A stretch of DNA of 64,000 bases from Streptomyces tubercidicus (lineage in GTDB: Bacteria; Actinomycetota; Actinomycetes; Streptomycetales; Streptomycetaceae): contig NZ_CP114205.1 in assembly GCF_027497495.1 (NCBI RefSeq), positions 7,564,001 to 7,628,000 on the forward strand, read 5' to 3'. Positions 1 to 7,905 of the stretch are shown in pieces. Within the stretch, counting starts at the first letter, position 1. Every line of letters starts with the position of its first letter. The translations under genes and the position numbers were made by a program. The notes beneath the pieces are model-generated. The model was given only the letters and a program-made list of their open reading frames with translations. It had not been told where the DNA came from and did no database searches.

Positions 1-156
1 GTCCAGCACCATGTGCGGACGGTCCCCGGCCGTCACGGGATCGAGCTCCCTGTTGGCGCGGGCCGCACTGGGGTAGTCCAGCTCACCGACGAGCGTGACG
101 ACGATCGGCACGCGCAGCGAAGGCTCCCGCCGAGGGGTCGTCGTCTGCCGCCGCAT
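1..156 (-). CDS. STAS-domain anti-anti-sigma factor (partial, C-terminus outside window)
   Basis: Only the first 52 codons are present; the gene runs off the left edge. The ATG is at 156 on the minus strand. After a basic N-terminus the protein reads VPIVVTLVGELDYPSA, the first strands of a STAS domain of the RsbV/SpoIIAA type (compare the usual xGELDxxxA). Such proteins bind anti-sigma kinases once their conserved serine is dephosphorylated by a SpoIIE-type phosphatase, and so release a sigma factor. That serine would lie outside the window. Four SpoIIE-family phosphatases lie further right, but no direct link is visible. The family call rests on this short N-terminal match. Confidence 0.7.
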   Translation of the reverse strand, partial: MRRQTTTPRREPSLRVPIVVTLVGELDYPSAARANRELDPVTAGDRPHMVLD

Positions 157-252
157 AAGTCTCACCTGTCCGCACGATTCCGGCCGGCCTCCGGGCCGCT
201 GCCACCCATTGAAAGGCGCCGGGCACGCCGCGCAGGAGGGCCGGGCGGGCCA

Positions 253-275
253 GGGCCGATAGGGCCCTTCGGCCC
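253..275 (-). terminator. Hairpin just after the GH65 stop codon
   Basis: A 7-bp inverted repeat (GGGCCGA / TCGGCCC) with a 9-base loop that is itself nearly palindromic starts 2 bases after the GH65 stop codon and before the STAS start at 156. It is placed to end the HAD-GH65 transcript, without a clear U-tract as is common in streptomycetes. It also contains GGGCCG half-sites like those in the 4.2 kb intergenic region, so an operator role for the STAS gene cannot be excluded. Confidence 0.45.
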
Positions 276-277
276 CC

Positions 278-2680
278 TCAGCCACCCGGCAGGCTCAGCC
301 GCCGTGACGTACCGGGTGCGAGGGCGAACGATCGGTCACGCAGGTTCACCCGTACCGGGGCGTTCTCGGAGGCCGGGACCGCGATCCGCACCTGGTCGGC
401 ACGGATCCGCAGATCGACGTCCCAGTGGCGCCGGTAGCGGATCCGCACCCCGAACTTCGAGAGCTCGCGCAGCGGCGCCGGATCGAGCCACAGTGCCTGC
501 TCACGGGTTTCCAGACCGGTCATGCCGCGCTGGACGAAGTCCAGGGTGCCGGCCATCGCGCCCAGGTGGATGCCCTCCGCGGTGGTGCCGCCCTGGACGT
601 CCGCCACGTCCCCGGTCAGCGCCTCCTGGCAGTAGGTCCAGGCGTCCGGGCGGTGGACCCGGGCCAGCACCCAGGCGTGGACCAGGGCGCTGAGCGTCGA
701 ACCGTGACTGGTGCGGTGCAGGTAGTAGTCGACGGTGGCGTGCCAGGTGTCCTCGTCGAGGGGGTAGCCGAGCCCGCGGAACAGCGAGGCGAGCTCCGAC
801 GGTGCGAAGAGATAGCCCAGCATCAGGACATCGGCCTGTTTGGATGCCTGGTAGCGGTTGACCGTGTCGCCCTCCGCCTCCAGGATCCGGTCCAGCCGGC
901 GGATGTCGCCGTAACGCTGCCGGTATCCGTGCCAGTCGAGTTCGGCGAGGTCCTCGTATCCGGCGAACTGGCTGATCACTCCGCGGTGGTAGGGCACATG
1001 GAGCCGGTGTGCGATGTCGTCCCAGCGCTCGGGCTCCTCGGGGGACAGCTGGATCCGTTCGAAGAGCTGCCGCTGATGGGGCTCGGGCAGGGTGTGGCAC
1101 AGGTCGAGCGCGCGCCTCAGCACCCAGGCCGCCGTGACATTGGTGTAGGCGTTGTCGTCGACTCCGGGTGCGGCGGCGTCCGGATAGCCGTCGTGGTACT
1201 CGTCGGGTCCCACCACCCCGCGGATGCGGTAGCGGCCCAGGGAGGCGTCCCAGTCCACCGCCGAGGCCCAGAAGCGGGCGATCTCCAGCAGCATCTCCGC
1301 GCCCCTGGTGTGCAGAAACTCCGTGTCGCCGCTGGCCTGTCCGTACTGCCACACGTTGTAGGCGATCGCCGACCCGACGTGGTGCTGGAGCCGGGAGTGA
1401 TCGGGCAGCCAGTGCCCCGAGCGCGGATTGAGATGGAGCTGCTGGGTCTCCTCGCGGCCGTCGCCCGCGCTCTGCCACGGGTACATCGCCCCGGTACGGC
1501 CCGCCTCCCGCGCCGCATGGCAGGCGGCGGGCAGCCGACGGTAGCGGTAGTCGAGCAGGGCCAAGGAGACCTGCGGGAGGTGCAGGTTCAGGAACGGCAG
1601 CACGAACAGCTCGTCCCAGAAGACATGCCCCCGGTACGCCTCGCCGTGCAGACCCCGGGCCGGCACCCCGACATCCAGCTCGGCGGTGTGCGGCGAGAGC
1701 GTCTGGAGCACATGGAAGAGGTGCAGCCGCAGGATGCGGCCCGCCTCACCGGGGACCTCCAGCTTGGCCTGCCGCCACAGGTTCTCCCAGGCGCGGCGGT
1801 GTTCGGCGCGCAGCCGCCGGAAGTGCGGGGCGAGGGCCACCGCGTCCACGGCCGCGTGCCGCGGGCTCTCGATCGCCGGGTCGCGGGAGGTGTACAGCGC
1901 CACGGTCTTCTCGACGACCGCGGGGGCGTCGGGGGTGAGCGGCAGGATCAGCGTGTGGGACGCCCGCAGCGCGGTCACCTGCGGCCGGGGCGGCCCGTCA
2001 TGGCCGGAGGGGGTGCGGATCCGGGAGGCCAGCGCGATACGGATGTCCGAGTCGAGGGTGCGGCAGCTCAGCCATACCGTGTCCGGCTGCTCGGCGCCGG
2101 TCTCCCAGCCCGTCAGATGCTGGTCCGCGAGGCCGTGGTAGCGCGCGACACCGGCATTGCGGACCGCACCGTCGATCCCGGCCTCCACCTCCACCGCGCC
2201 CGTCCACCCGTCGGACGCGAAGCAGGTACGCAGCGCGGCCAGATGCGGCTCGCCCATGTGCACCAGGCGGCACTGCTCCACGGTCAGCCGCCGGCCGGCC
2301 TCGTCCTCGTAGACCGACCAGCGGGTCAGGGTGCCATGGCTCAGGTCCAGCGTCTGCCGGTGCTCCGTCAGATGCGGGTGGTCGGGGGAGAGCCAGGGGC
2401 CGGGGGCCGCGTCGGCGGGGCAGATCCGGTAGCGCAGCGGGAGCCAGTTGGGCAGATTGACCATGTCCTCGTTCTCGACGGAGCGGCCCGCCACGGTGGA
2501 CAGCAGCCGGTTGTAGCAGCCGGCGGCATAGGTACCCGGATAGTGCACCGGACCGTCGAGCGCCTCGGATGCCGCGCCGCGGGTGGCGAAGTAGCCGTTG
2601 CCGAGGGTGCACAGGGTTTCGCGCAGCCGTTCCGTATCCGGGTCGTACCCCTCGTACGACCAGGTCCAGGCGCGCGTCAT
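278..2680 (-). CDS. Glycoside hydrolase family 65 disaccharide phosphorylase-like protein
   Basis: An 800-residue cytoplasmic protein with no signal peptide and the length and order of GH65: an N-terminal beta-sandwich (from WSYEGYDPDTERLRETLC), the (alpha/alpha)6 barrel, and a C-terminal beta-domain. The catalytic acid is seen as Glu494 in GVVGPDEYHDG, the GH65 signature. Family members phosphorolyse maltose, trehalose, kojibiose or nigerose to beta-glucose 1-phosphate plus glucose; the substrate cannot be told from the motif alone. The start overlaps the end of the upstream HAD gene by ATGA, so the two are translationally coupled. GH65 next to a beta-phosphoglucomutase-like HAD is a classic pairing in which the sugar phosphate is fed into glycolysis. 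Hydrolase rather than phosphorylase activity remains possible. Confidence 0.9.
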   Translation of the reverse strand: MTRAWTWSYEGYDPDTERLRETLCTLGNGYFATRGAASEALDGPVHYPGTYAAGCYNRLLSTVAGRSVENEDMVNLPNWLPLRYRICPADAAPGPWLSPDHPHLTEHRQTLDLSHGTLTRWSVYEDEAGRRLTVEQCRLVHMGEPHLAALRTCFASDGWTGAVEVEAGIDGAVRNAGVARYHGLADQHLTGWETGAEQPDTVWLSCRTLDSDIRIALASRIRTPSGHDGPPRPQVTALRASHTLILPLTPDAPAVVEKTVALYTSRDPAIESPRHAAVDAVALAPHFRRLRAEHRRAWENLWRQAKLEVPGEAGRILRLHLFHVLQTLSPHTAELDVGVPARGLHGEAYRGHVFWDELFVLPFLNLHLPQVSLALLDYRYRRLPAACHAAREAGRTGAMYPWQSAGDGREETQQLHLNPRSGHWLPDHSRLQHHVGSAIAYNVWQYGQASGDTEFLHTRGAEMLLEIARFWASAVDWDASLGRYRIRGVVGPDEYHDGYPDAAAPGVDDNAYTNVTAAWVLRRALDLCHTLPEPHQRQLFERIQLSPEEPERWDDIAHRLHVPYHRGVISQFAGYEDLAELDWHGYRQRYGDIRRLDRILEAEGDTVNRYQASKQADVLMLGYLFAPSELASLFRGLGYPLDEDTWHATVDYYLHRTSHGSTLSALVHAWVLARVHRPDAWTYCQEALTGDVADVQGGTTAEGIHLGAMAGTLDFVQRGMTGLETREQALWLDPAPLRELSKFGVRIRYRRHWDVDLRIRADQVRIAVPASENAPVRVNLRDRSFALAPGTSRRLSLPGG

Positions 2681-3441
2681 CCGCCCTCCTCCGGCATCAG
2701 CAGCTCACCGGGGTCGGCCACCACCACATCGGCGCCCCGGCGGCGCAGTGCGGTGGCGCTGTACGGGCCGGCCGTCCGGTCCACGCCCACCACCAGCCCG
2801 AATCCGCCGCGGCGGCCGGCTTCGACGCCGGCCAGGGCGTCCTCCACCACGGCGGTGTCCTGGGGCGGGACATCGAGCCGCCGGGCCGCTTCCACGAAGA
2901 GCGCCGGGTCCGGTTTCCCCGGCAGCCCCAGCCGGTTGACCTCGTTGCCGTCCACCACGGCCGCGAAGAACGGGCGCACCCCGGCCGCGGACAGCAGCTC
3001 GGTCGCATGGCGCGAGGCCGAGACGGCGGCTGACGGCACCCCGTGGTGCCGCAGCGCCGCCAGCAGACGCACGGTGCCCGGCCAGGGGACCAGGGGGTGG
3101 TCCCGCAGGCTCTCGCTGAACAACTCTTCCTTGCGGGCCGCGACGGCGCGGACGGTGGCCGTGCCCGGCGCGTCGTCCGGGTCGCCGAGCGGCAGGTCAA
3201 GCCCCCGGGAGTGCAGGAACGCGGCAGCGCCGTCCTCCCGGGCCCGGCCGTCGACATGGCGCAGATAGTCGTCCACCGGATCGAAGGGGCGCTGCCCGCC
3301 CACGGCCGCGAGGCAGGCGTCGAAGGCGCCCTTCCAGGCCGCGGCGTGCACCGTGGCGGAGTCGATGATGACCCCGTCGGTGTCGAAGATGACGGCCCGC
3401 AGGGAGTGCAGACACCCTGCCAGGGACGGCGCGCCGGTCAT
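2677..3441 (-). CDS. HAD-superfamily hydrolase, beta-phosphoglucomutase-like
   Basis: A 254-residue protein with HAD motif I as VIFDTDGVIIDS (Asp20 nucleophile and Asp22 acid/base), an alpha-helical cap following it, and motif IV near the C-terminus (VVEDALAGVEAG). The architecture is that of subfamily IA phosphatases/beta-phosphoglucomutases. It is the first gene of a two-gene unit with the GH65 enzyme, overlapping it by four bases, so the likely job is handling the beta-glucose 1-phosphate made by GH65. Many actinobacterial members are annotated only as hydrolases, and mutase activity is inferred from context. The upstream stretch holds a spaced GGGAC / GTCCC pair (about 3442-3467) directly before the start. 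Confidence 0.85.
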   Translation of the reverse strand: MTGAPSLAGCLHSLRAVIFDTDGVIIDSATVHAAAWKGAFDACLAAVGGQRPFDPVDDYLRHVDGRAREDGAAAFLHSRGLDLPLGDPDDAPGTATVRAVAARKEELFSESLRDHPLVPWPGTVRLLAALRHHGVPSAAVSASRHATELLSAAGVRPFFAAVVDGNEVNRLGLPGKPDPALFVEAARRLDVPPQDTAVVEDALAGVEAGRRGGFGLVVGVDRTAGPYSATALRRRGADVVVADPGELLMPEEGG

Positions 3442-3540
3442 GGGACGAGTCCGTTCGTCGGTGTCCCTTCCATGGCACCACGACTGTGGGCCCGGGGCGC
3501 GCCGCAGGGACCGCCCGCCGTCCGTCGGCGGCCCGCCGTG

Positions 3541-4116
3541 TCACGTCGCCCGCTGCCCCCACCTGGGGTCTTCGGCCGCCCACTCCCGTTCCCACTGGGC
3601 GTAGCGGTGGCGGTTCAACAGGGCGCGGCCGGTGCGCTGGGCGCCGAGGAGCAGCAGCCCGGCCGAGGTGCCGGCCACGGTACCGAGGGCGATGCTCTCG
3701 CCCGTTGCCTGCCGGGGTGTGACGGGGTCGCGCACCAGCGCCCCGTGGCGGTCGACCAAGGCGGTGGTGCGGTCACCGGCCCGCAGGTCCGGCGCCACCG
3801 TCGTGACGCCCGTGCGGGTCGAGCCGTCGGCGGCCGTCCAGCGCACCGTCGCGTGGATCCGGGTGCCGACGCCTCCGGAGACGTCCACTCCGATCCGGGG
3901 CGGCGGATCCTCGGTCAGTACGGCCGATATCGTGTGCCGGCCCTGCCGTGCCAGCTCGGTTCCGTCGTCCACGGCCTGCGCGGCGGCCAGCCCGGCGGCC
4001 GGCGCGCCCAGGGCGATCAGCACGGCGGTCACCAGCACCAGCCAGCCCTCCGCCACATCCGAACGCCGTCGGAGCGGGCTGTGCCGCCACGGCCGGAGGA
4101 AGTCGCTAGGGAACAT
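3541..4116 (-). CDS. Rv1733c-like two-helix membrane protein
   Basis: A 191-residue protein starting at ATG 4116 (MFPSDFLRPWRHSPLRRRSD). An in-frame extension upstream lacks typical protein composition, so it was not used. One transmembrane helix lies at about residues 25-46 (GWLVLVTAVLIALGAPAAG) and a second at about 145-165 (IALGTVAGTSAGLLLLG). Between them is an extracytoplasmic domain with the T-G-x-T-x-V-x-P and AGD-x-T-x-x-x-V-D motifs typical of the family. The C-terminus ends in WEREWAAEDPRW. In mycobacteria the homologous Rv1733c belongs to the DosR dormancy regulon, and here the gene is divergent from a DevR-like regulator. The molecular function is unknown. Confidence 0.8.
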   Translation of the reverse strand: MFPSDFLRPWRHSPLRRRSDVAEGWLVLVTAVLIALGAPAAGLAAAQAVDDGTELARQGRHTISAVLTEDPPPRIGVDVSGGVGTRIHATVRWTAADGSTRTGVTTVAPDLRAGDRTTALVDRHGALVRDPVTPRQATGESIALGTVAGTSAGLLLLGAQRTGRALLNRHRYAQWEREWAAEDPRWGQRAT

Positions 4117-4173
4117 CACGCACCCCCTGCACCTGTGGCCCCGACCGTCGCATGCGGCACGAGGCCGCAGGAG

Positions 4174-4242
4174 GGGCCGAACGGCCCTCGCGGGGGGCCG
4201 GTCGGGGCCGGGCCCGGCATCCGCGGCGGCCCCGTTCGGCCC
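4174..4242. promoter_or_regulatory. Repeated GGGCCGAACGG motifs in divergent promoter
   Basis: In the 200-bp region between the Rv1733c-like gene (start 4116, minus) and the DevR-like regulator (start 4317, plus), a palindrome GGGCCG-AA-CGGCCC occupies 4174-4187. The same GGGCCGAACGG core recurs on the minus strand at 4242-4232. Two copies of an 11-base core in one divergent promoter, next to a LuxR-type regulator gene, suggest operator sites, possibly autoregulatory. GC-rich DNA makes such palindromes fairly common, so this is an inference. Confidence 0.4.
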
Positions 4243-4316
4243 TGGTGTGCGTACGGGCGGCAGGGCGACGATGAGAACACCGCCCGCACCGGACGGCCGA
4301 GAGCGTGGAGGACGCC

Positions 4317-5018
4317 ATGGGCGACGTACGCGAGTTCTCACCGCAGCGGCCGATCCGGGTGTTCCTGCTCGACGACCATGAAGTGGTGCGCCGCGGGGTG
4401 CGGGACCTGCTCGACGCGGAACCCGATATCGAGGTGGTCGGGGACGCGGGAACCGCGGGCCAGGCGCTGGCCCACGGTCCGGCGCTCGGCCCCGATGTCG
4501 CCGTGCTCGATGTGCGGCTGCCGGACGGTGACGGGATCAGCGTCTGCCGGGAGTTGCGGTCGCGGCTGCCCGGACTCGCCTGTCTGACGCTCACCTCGTT
4601 CGATGACGACGAGGCGCTGCTGGACGCGATCATGGCGGGCGCGGCGGGCTATGTCCTGAAGGAGATCAAGGGGTCGGACCTGGTCGCCGCCGTCCGCACG
4701 GTCGCCGCCGGCCGTTCGCTGCTCGACCCGGCGAGCACCGCGCGGCTGATGGACGGTCTGCGTGGGGCGGATACCGGCGTGGACACCGGTGAGGCGGACG
4801 CGCTGTCCGGGCTGTCGCCGCGGGATCGGGAGGTTCTCGGGCTGATCCGCGCGGGATTGACGAACCGTCAGATCGCTCGGCGGCTCCACCTTTCCGAGGA
4901 GACGGTCAAGAGCCATGTCTCGGGTCTGCTGGCCGGGCTCGGGGTGGAACGCCGTATCCAGGCGGCCGTCCTCGCCGCCCAGGGACCGCCGTCGGCCGCC
5001 GGGCCGGAGCGCCCCTGA
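4317..5018 (+). CDS. DevR/DosR-like response regulator, NarL/FixJ family
   Basis: A 233-residue protein with an N-terminal receiver domain (residues about 12-130: acidic pair DD19-20, phospho-acceptor Asp65 in VAVLDVRLPDGDG, conserved Lys115 in GYVLKE) and a C-terminal LuxR-type helix-turn-helix (about 160-222: LSPRDREVLGLIRAGLTNRQIA). The start at 4317 was chosen for the GGAGG five bases upstream; an in-frame GTG at 4305 would add four residues. It is convergent with a GAF histidine kinase carrying DevS features, the probable cognate sensor. It sits among genes whose mycobacterial homologues are DosR targets (USP, Rv1733c-like, DUF1876, pncB-type). In Streptomyces the equivalent pair is OsdR/OsdK. 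It likely controls this island. Confidence 0.85.
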   Translation: MGDVREFSPQRPIRVFLLDDHEVVRRGVRDLLDAEPDIEVVGDAGTAGQALAHGPALGPDVAVLDVRLPDGDGISVCRELRSRLPGLACLTLTSFDDDEALLDAIMAGAAGYVLKEIKGSDLVAAVRTVAAGRSLLDPASTARLMDGLRGADTGVDTGEADALSGLSPRDREVLGLIRAGLTNRQIARRLHLSEETVKSHVSGLLAGLGVERRIQAAVLAAQGPPSAAGPERP

Positions 5019-5044
5019 CCCTCCTGGTCCGGACGGACCGTACC

Positions 5045-5061
5045 GGCCCGGACTCCGGGCC
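5045..5061. terminator. Bidirectional hairpin between convergent regulator and kinase
   Basis: GGCCCGG-act-CCGGGCC forms a perfect 7-bp stem with a 3-base loop in the 48-bp gap between the convergent stop codons. It can serve as a terminator from both sides. There is no T-tract. Confidence 0.5.
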
Positions 5062-5066
5062 GCGCC

Positions 5067-6785
5067 TCAGGACGACGGAAGCGGCGCCTGCCACAGCAGC
5101 CGGGTGCCGCCCTGCGCCGGGGTCTCCAGCGTCAGCTCGCCGCCCACACTCTCCGCCCGCTTGGCGAGATTGCTCAGCCCGCTCCGCCGGCCGTGGCGCG
5201 GCAGGCCCACCCCGTTGTCCGTGACGCTCAGGCTCAGCGCACCGCCGCCCACGGCCAGGGAGACCTCCACCGCGGTGGCGTGCGCATGCCGCGCGGCATT
5301 GCTCAGCGCTTCGCCCAGCACCGCCACCACATGCTCCGCGATATCGGCCGGCACATCGGTGTCGATGAGCCCCTGCATACGGAGCGACGGGGTGAACCCC
5401 AGGGCGCGGGCGGCCTGTTCCACCGCCGTGACGATGCGGCCCCGCAGCCCGTGACCGGGCCGGCCCGAGGTGCGGAGCCCGAAGATGGTGGACCTGATGA
5501 TCTTGATCGTCTCGTCCAGATCGTCCACCGCGCGCAACAACCGCTCGCTCGCCGCCGGATGGTCCACGAAACGGACCGCGCTCTGCAGCGTCATCCCCGT
5601 GGCGAAGAGCCGCTGGATCGCCAGATCGTGCAGATCACGCGCGATCCGGTCGCGGTCCTGAAGGAGCGTGAGCTGCTCGGCGGACCGCCGTCGGTCGGCC
5701 AGTTCCATGGCCAGCGCGGCCTGACCCGCGAAGGTCAGCAGCGGGCCGGTCTCCAGCTCGGTGAACGGGGGCCGCTCCCGCACCCGTGCCACCAGCAGCA
5801 CCCCACGAGGCCGGCCACCGGTGATCATCGGGACGGCGACCGCGGGCCCCAGCCCCATCCAGCGCGGCGGCCCCGCGGTGATCCGTGGATCCTTCTCGAC
5901 CTCGGTGCTGATCATCGGCTCCCGCCGGTCCAGCGCCGCTCCCATGAACGAGCCCTGCCGGGGGAGCAGCAGCCCGCGGTGCGCCTCGGCGTCGACGCCG
6001 GACGCCAGCGCGACATGCAGCGCCGCCCCGTCCGGCTCGGGCACCGCGATCACACCGAGGTCCGCGGTGAGAATCTCCCGCGCCTGGTCCACGATCAGCC
6101 CCAGCGCCGCCATCTCGTCCGCCCCCGGCAGCAGCAGCCGGGCGACGATCTCACCGTTGGCCTCCTGCCACCGCTGCCGGTAGCGGGCCTCCTCGTACAG
6201 CCGCGCGTTCTCGACGGCCACGCCCGCCGCCACCGCCAGCGTCGAGAGCACCGTCTCGTCCTCGGCGTCGAAGTCGCCACCGCCCCGTTTCTCGGTGAGA
6301 TAGAGATTCCCGAACACCTCGTCGCCGACCCGGATGGGCACCCCGAGGAAGGAGCGCATGGGCGGGTGGTGCGGCGGAAAGCCGTACGACGACGGGTGCC
6401 GGGACAGTTCCGGGAGCCGCAGCGGCCGGGGATGCCGGATCAGCTCGCCCAGCAGGCCGTGTCCCTCGGGCAGCCGGCCGATCGCCTGCTGTTGTGCGTC
6501 GGTGACCCCGACCGGCAGGAACTGGGAGAGCCGGGTGCCCTCGGAGACCACGCCCAGCGCCCCGTACTCGGCGTCCACGAGCACCACCGCCGCTTCCACG
6601 ATGCGGCGCAGTACCTGCGGCAGATCCAGCTCCCTGCCCACCGAGAGCACGGCCTCCAGCAGCAGGTTCACCGGGTCGCCGGGGCCCTGCCGCAGAGCGT
6701 CGAGGCGCTGTTGCAGCTCGTCCGGCAGCGCGTCGAGCCGGCGCCGGGCGGTGTCGTGCCGGCCGCTTCCGTGGTCGCCCACCAT
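5067..6785 (-). CDS. DevS/DosT-like GAF-GAF sensor histidine kinase
   Basis: A 572-residue soluble kinase: GAF-A at about residues 55-200, GAF-B at about 215-365, a HisKA_3 dimerisation helix with phospho-accepting His386 (IARDLHDLAIQRLF), and a C-terminal HATPase (N-box EALSNAARHAHA, then DNGVGL). GAF-A contains GFPPHHPPMRSFLGVP, close to the segment of mycobacterial DevS/DosT that holds the proximal haem histidine. Haem-based sensing of O2, NO or redox is therefore plausible. No membrane segment is seen. The ATG at 6785 is given, but GGAGG is only two bases upstream, so the GTG at 6782 (spacing five) may be the real start. It faces the response regulator tail to tail and shares a divergent promoter with a universal stress protein. 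Confidence 0.85.
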   Translation of the reverse strand: MVGDHGSGRHDTARRRLDALPDELQQRLDALRQGPGDPVNLLLEAVLSVGRELDLPQVLRRIVEAAVVLVDAEYGALGVVSEGTRLSQFLPVGVTDAQQQAIGRLPEGHGLLGELIRHPRPLRLPELSRHPSSYGFPPHHPPMRSFLGVPIRVGDEVFGNLYLTEKRGGGDFDAEDETVLSTLAVAAGVAVENARLYEEARYRQRWQEANGEIVARLLLPGADEMAALGLIVDQAREILTADLGVIAVPEPDGAALHVALASGVDAEAHRGLLLPRQGSFMGAALDRREPMISTEVEKDPRITAGPPRWMGLGPAVAVPMITGGRPRGVLLVARVRERPPFTELETGPLLTFAGQAALAMELADRRRSAEQLTLLQDRDRIARDLHDLAIQRLFATGMTLQSAVRFVDHPAASERLLRAVDDLDETIKIIRSTIFGLRTSGRPGHGLRGRIVTAVEQAARALGFTPSLRMQGLIDTDVPADIAEHVVAVLGEALSNAARHAHATAVEVSLAVGGGALSLSVTDNGVGLPRHGRRSGLSNLAKRAESVGGELTLETPAQGGTRLLWQAPLPSS

Positions 6786-7008
6786 GGCCTCCGCTGGATG
6801 GCCCCTCACGAGGGCGGGGCCGTACCTCCACGGTAGCCGCGGTGCCCTTCCGGGGCTTGTCCCGGAAGGGCGCGGACCGGGCGCCGGGACAAGCAGGACC
6901 GGGCGGCCCACCGCCCGGTATCCGTCCGGACCTGCGCACCCCCCGGACCCGGTGCGACGGTGGCAGTAGGGACATGTCCGCGCCGATGCGAGGAAGGACG
7001 TGGCGGCG
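6786..7008. promoter_or_regulatory. Divergent promoter region with three palindromes
   Basis: This 223-bp region separates the sensor kinase (minus) and a universal stress gene (plus). It holds an 11-bp inverted repeat GCCCTTCCGGG / CCCGGAAGGGC (6844-6854 and 6861-6871), a 9-bp repeat ACCGGGCGG / CCGCCCGGT (6898-6906 and 6911-6919), and the compact palindrome GGACATGTCC (6970-6979), 30 bases before the stress-protein start. The last resembles the GGGAC/GTCCC halves of DevR boxes. Regulation by the neighbouring two-component system is inferred. Confidence 0.4.
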
Positions 7009-7884
7009 ATGGTGCATCCGCTGGTCGTGGGGACCGATGGGTCGGATACCGCCTTCCGGGCGCTCGACTGGGCCGCGGACGAGGCGGCGCGCCACGGCCT
7101 TCCGCTGCGGGTCGTCTACGCCTCCCGGTGGGAGCGCTTCGAGGGCACGGTGCCGCCGGACGGCGGGGAGCGCCCCAGCGAGCAGGTACTCGCGGAGTCC
7201 GTCGTCGCCTCCGCCGCCGAGGTCGCCCGCCGCAAGCAGACGGACATCGAGATCTCGGGGGAGGTGCTCGCCACCGACGCGATCACCGCTCTGCTGAACG
7301 AGGGGCTCCATGCGACGGCGCTGATCCTCGGCTCCCGTGGGCGCGGCGAGATCGCCGGTCTGCTGCTGGGGTCGGTCAGCCTGGCGGTGTCGGCCCGCGC
7401 CCGGTGCCCGGTCATCGTGGTGCGCGGGGACGTGGCCGGACTGGCGGGCACGCATGGGCGCATCCTCCTCACCGTCGCCGATCCGGCCGCGGAGACGGCG
7501 GCCGTCCGCTTCGCCTTCCGCGAGGCAGCGGCCCGCCAGTGCACGCTGGAGGCGGTATGCGCCTGGCCCCTCCCGGTACGCGATGCGACCGAGGCCCCGC
7601 TGCTCGCCGCGGACGCCCGGCGCTACCACGAGAAGCAGGCGTCGGCGCTGCTGGACGAGGCGCTGGACGGGGTGGTCGCGGAGTATCCGGCGGTCCGGGT
7701 ACGGCGGGTCACGGTCGAGGGCCCCGCCCACAAGGTTCTGGTGCACCGTACGGCCGCCGCGGACCTGCTGGTGACCGGGGCACAGCAGCGCCATGGCCAC
7801 TTCGGGCTCCAGCTCGGGCGGCTGGCGCACACCGCGCTCTGCCATGCCACCTGTCCCGTGGCGGTGGTCCCACAGCAGGTCTGA
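7009..7884 (+). CDS. Universal stress protein, tandem UspA domains
   Basis: A 291-residue protein with two UspA domains (about 1-145 and 150-290). The first opens with HPLVVGTDGSDTAFRALDWA and ends with the nucleotide-binding signature LGSRGRGEIAGLLLGSVSLAVSA. The second ends in VTGAQQRHGHFGLQLGRLAHTALCHATCPVAVV. The domain-1 G-x2-G-x9-G(S) pattern suggests ATP binding. GTG 7000 is an alternative start only two bases from AGGAAGG; ATG 7009 was preferred because family members start just before this VVGTDGS strand. Tandem USPs of this kind are DosR-regulon members in mycobacteria. It is convergent with ppk2, 21 bases away. Confidence 0.88.
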   Translation: MVHPLVVGTDGSDTAFRALDWAADEAARHGLPLRVVYASRWERFEGTVPPDGGERPSEQVLAESVVASAAEVARRKQTDIEISGEVLATDAITALLNEGLHATALILGSRGRGEIAGLLLGSVSLAVSARARCPVIVVRGDVAGLAGTHGRILLTVADPAAETAAVRFAFREAAARQCTLEAVCAWPLPVRDATEAPLLAADARRYHEKQASALLDEALDGVVAEYPAVRVRRVTVEGPAHKVLVHRTAAADLLVTGAQQRHGHFGLQLGRLAHTALCHATCPVAVVPQQV

Positions 7885-7905
7885 AGCGGAGCCGCCGGGC
7901 CGCCG

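Noticed and set aside
425..3268. 947-codon plus-strand frame opposite the GH65 and HAD genes
   Set aside because: Same shadow pattern. The minus-strand frames carry the GH65 catalytic Glu and HAD motifs.
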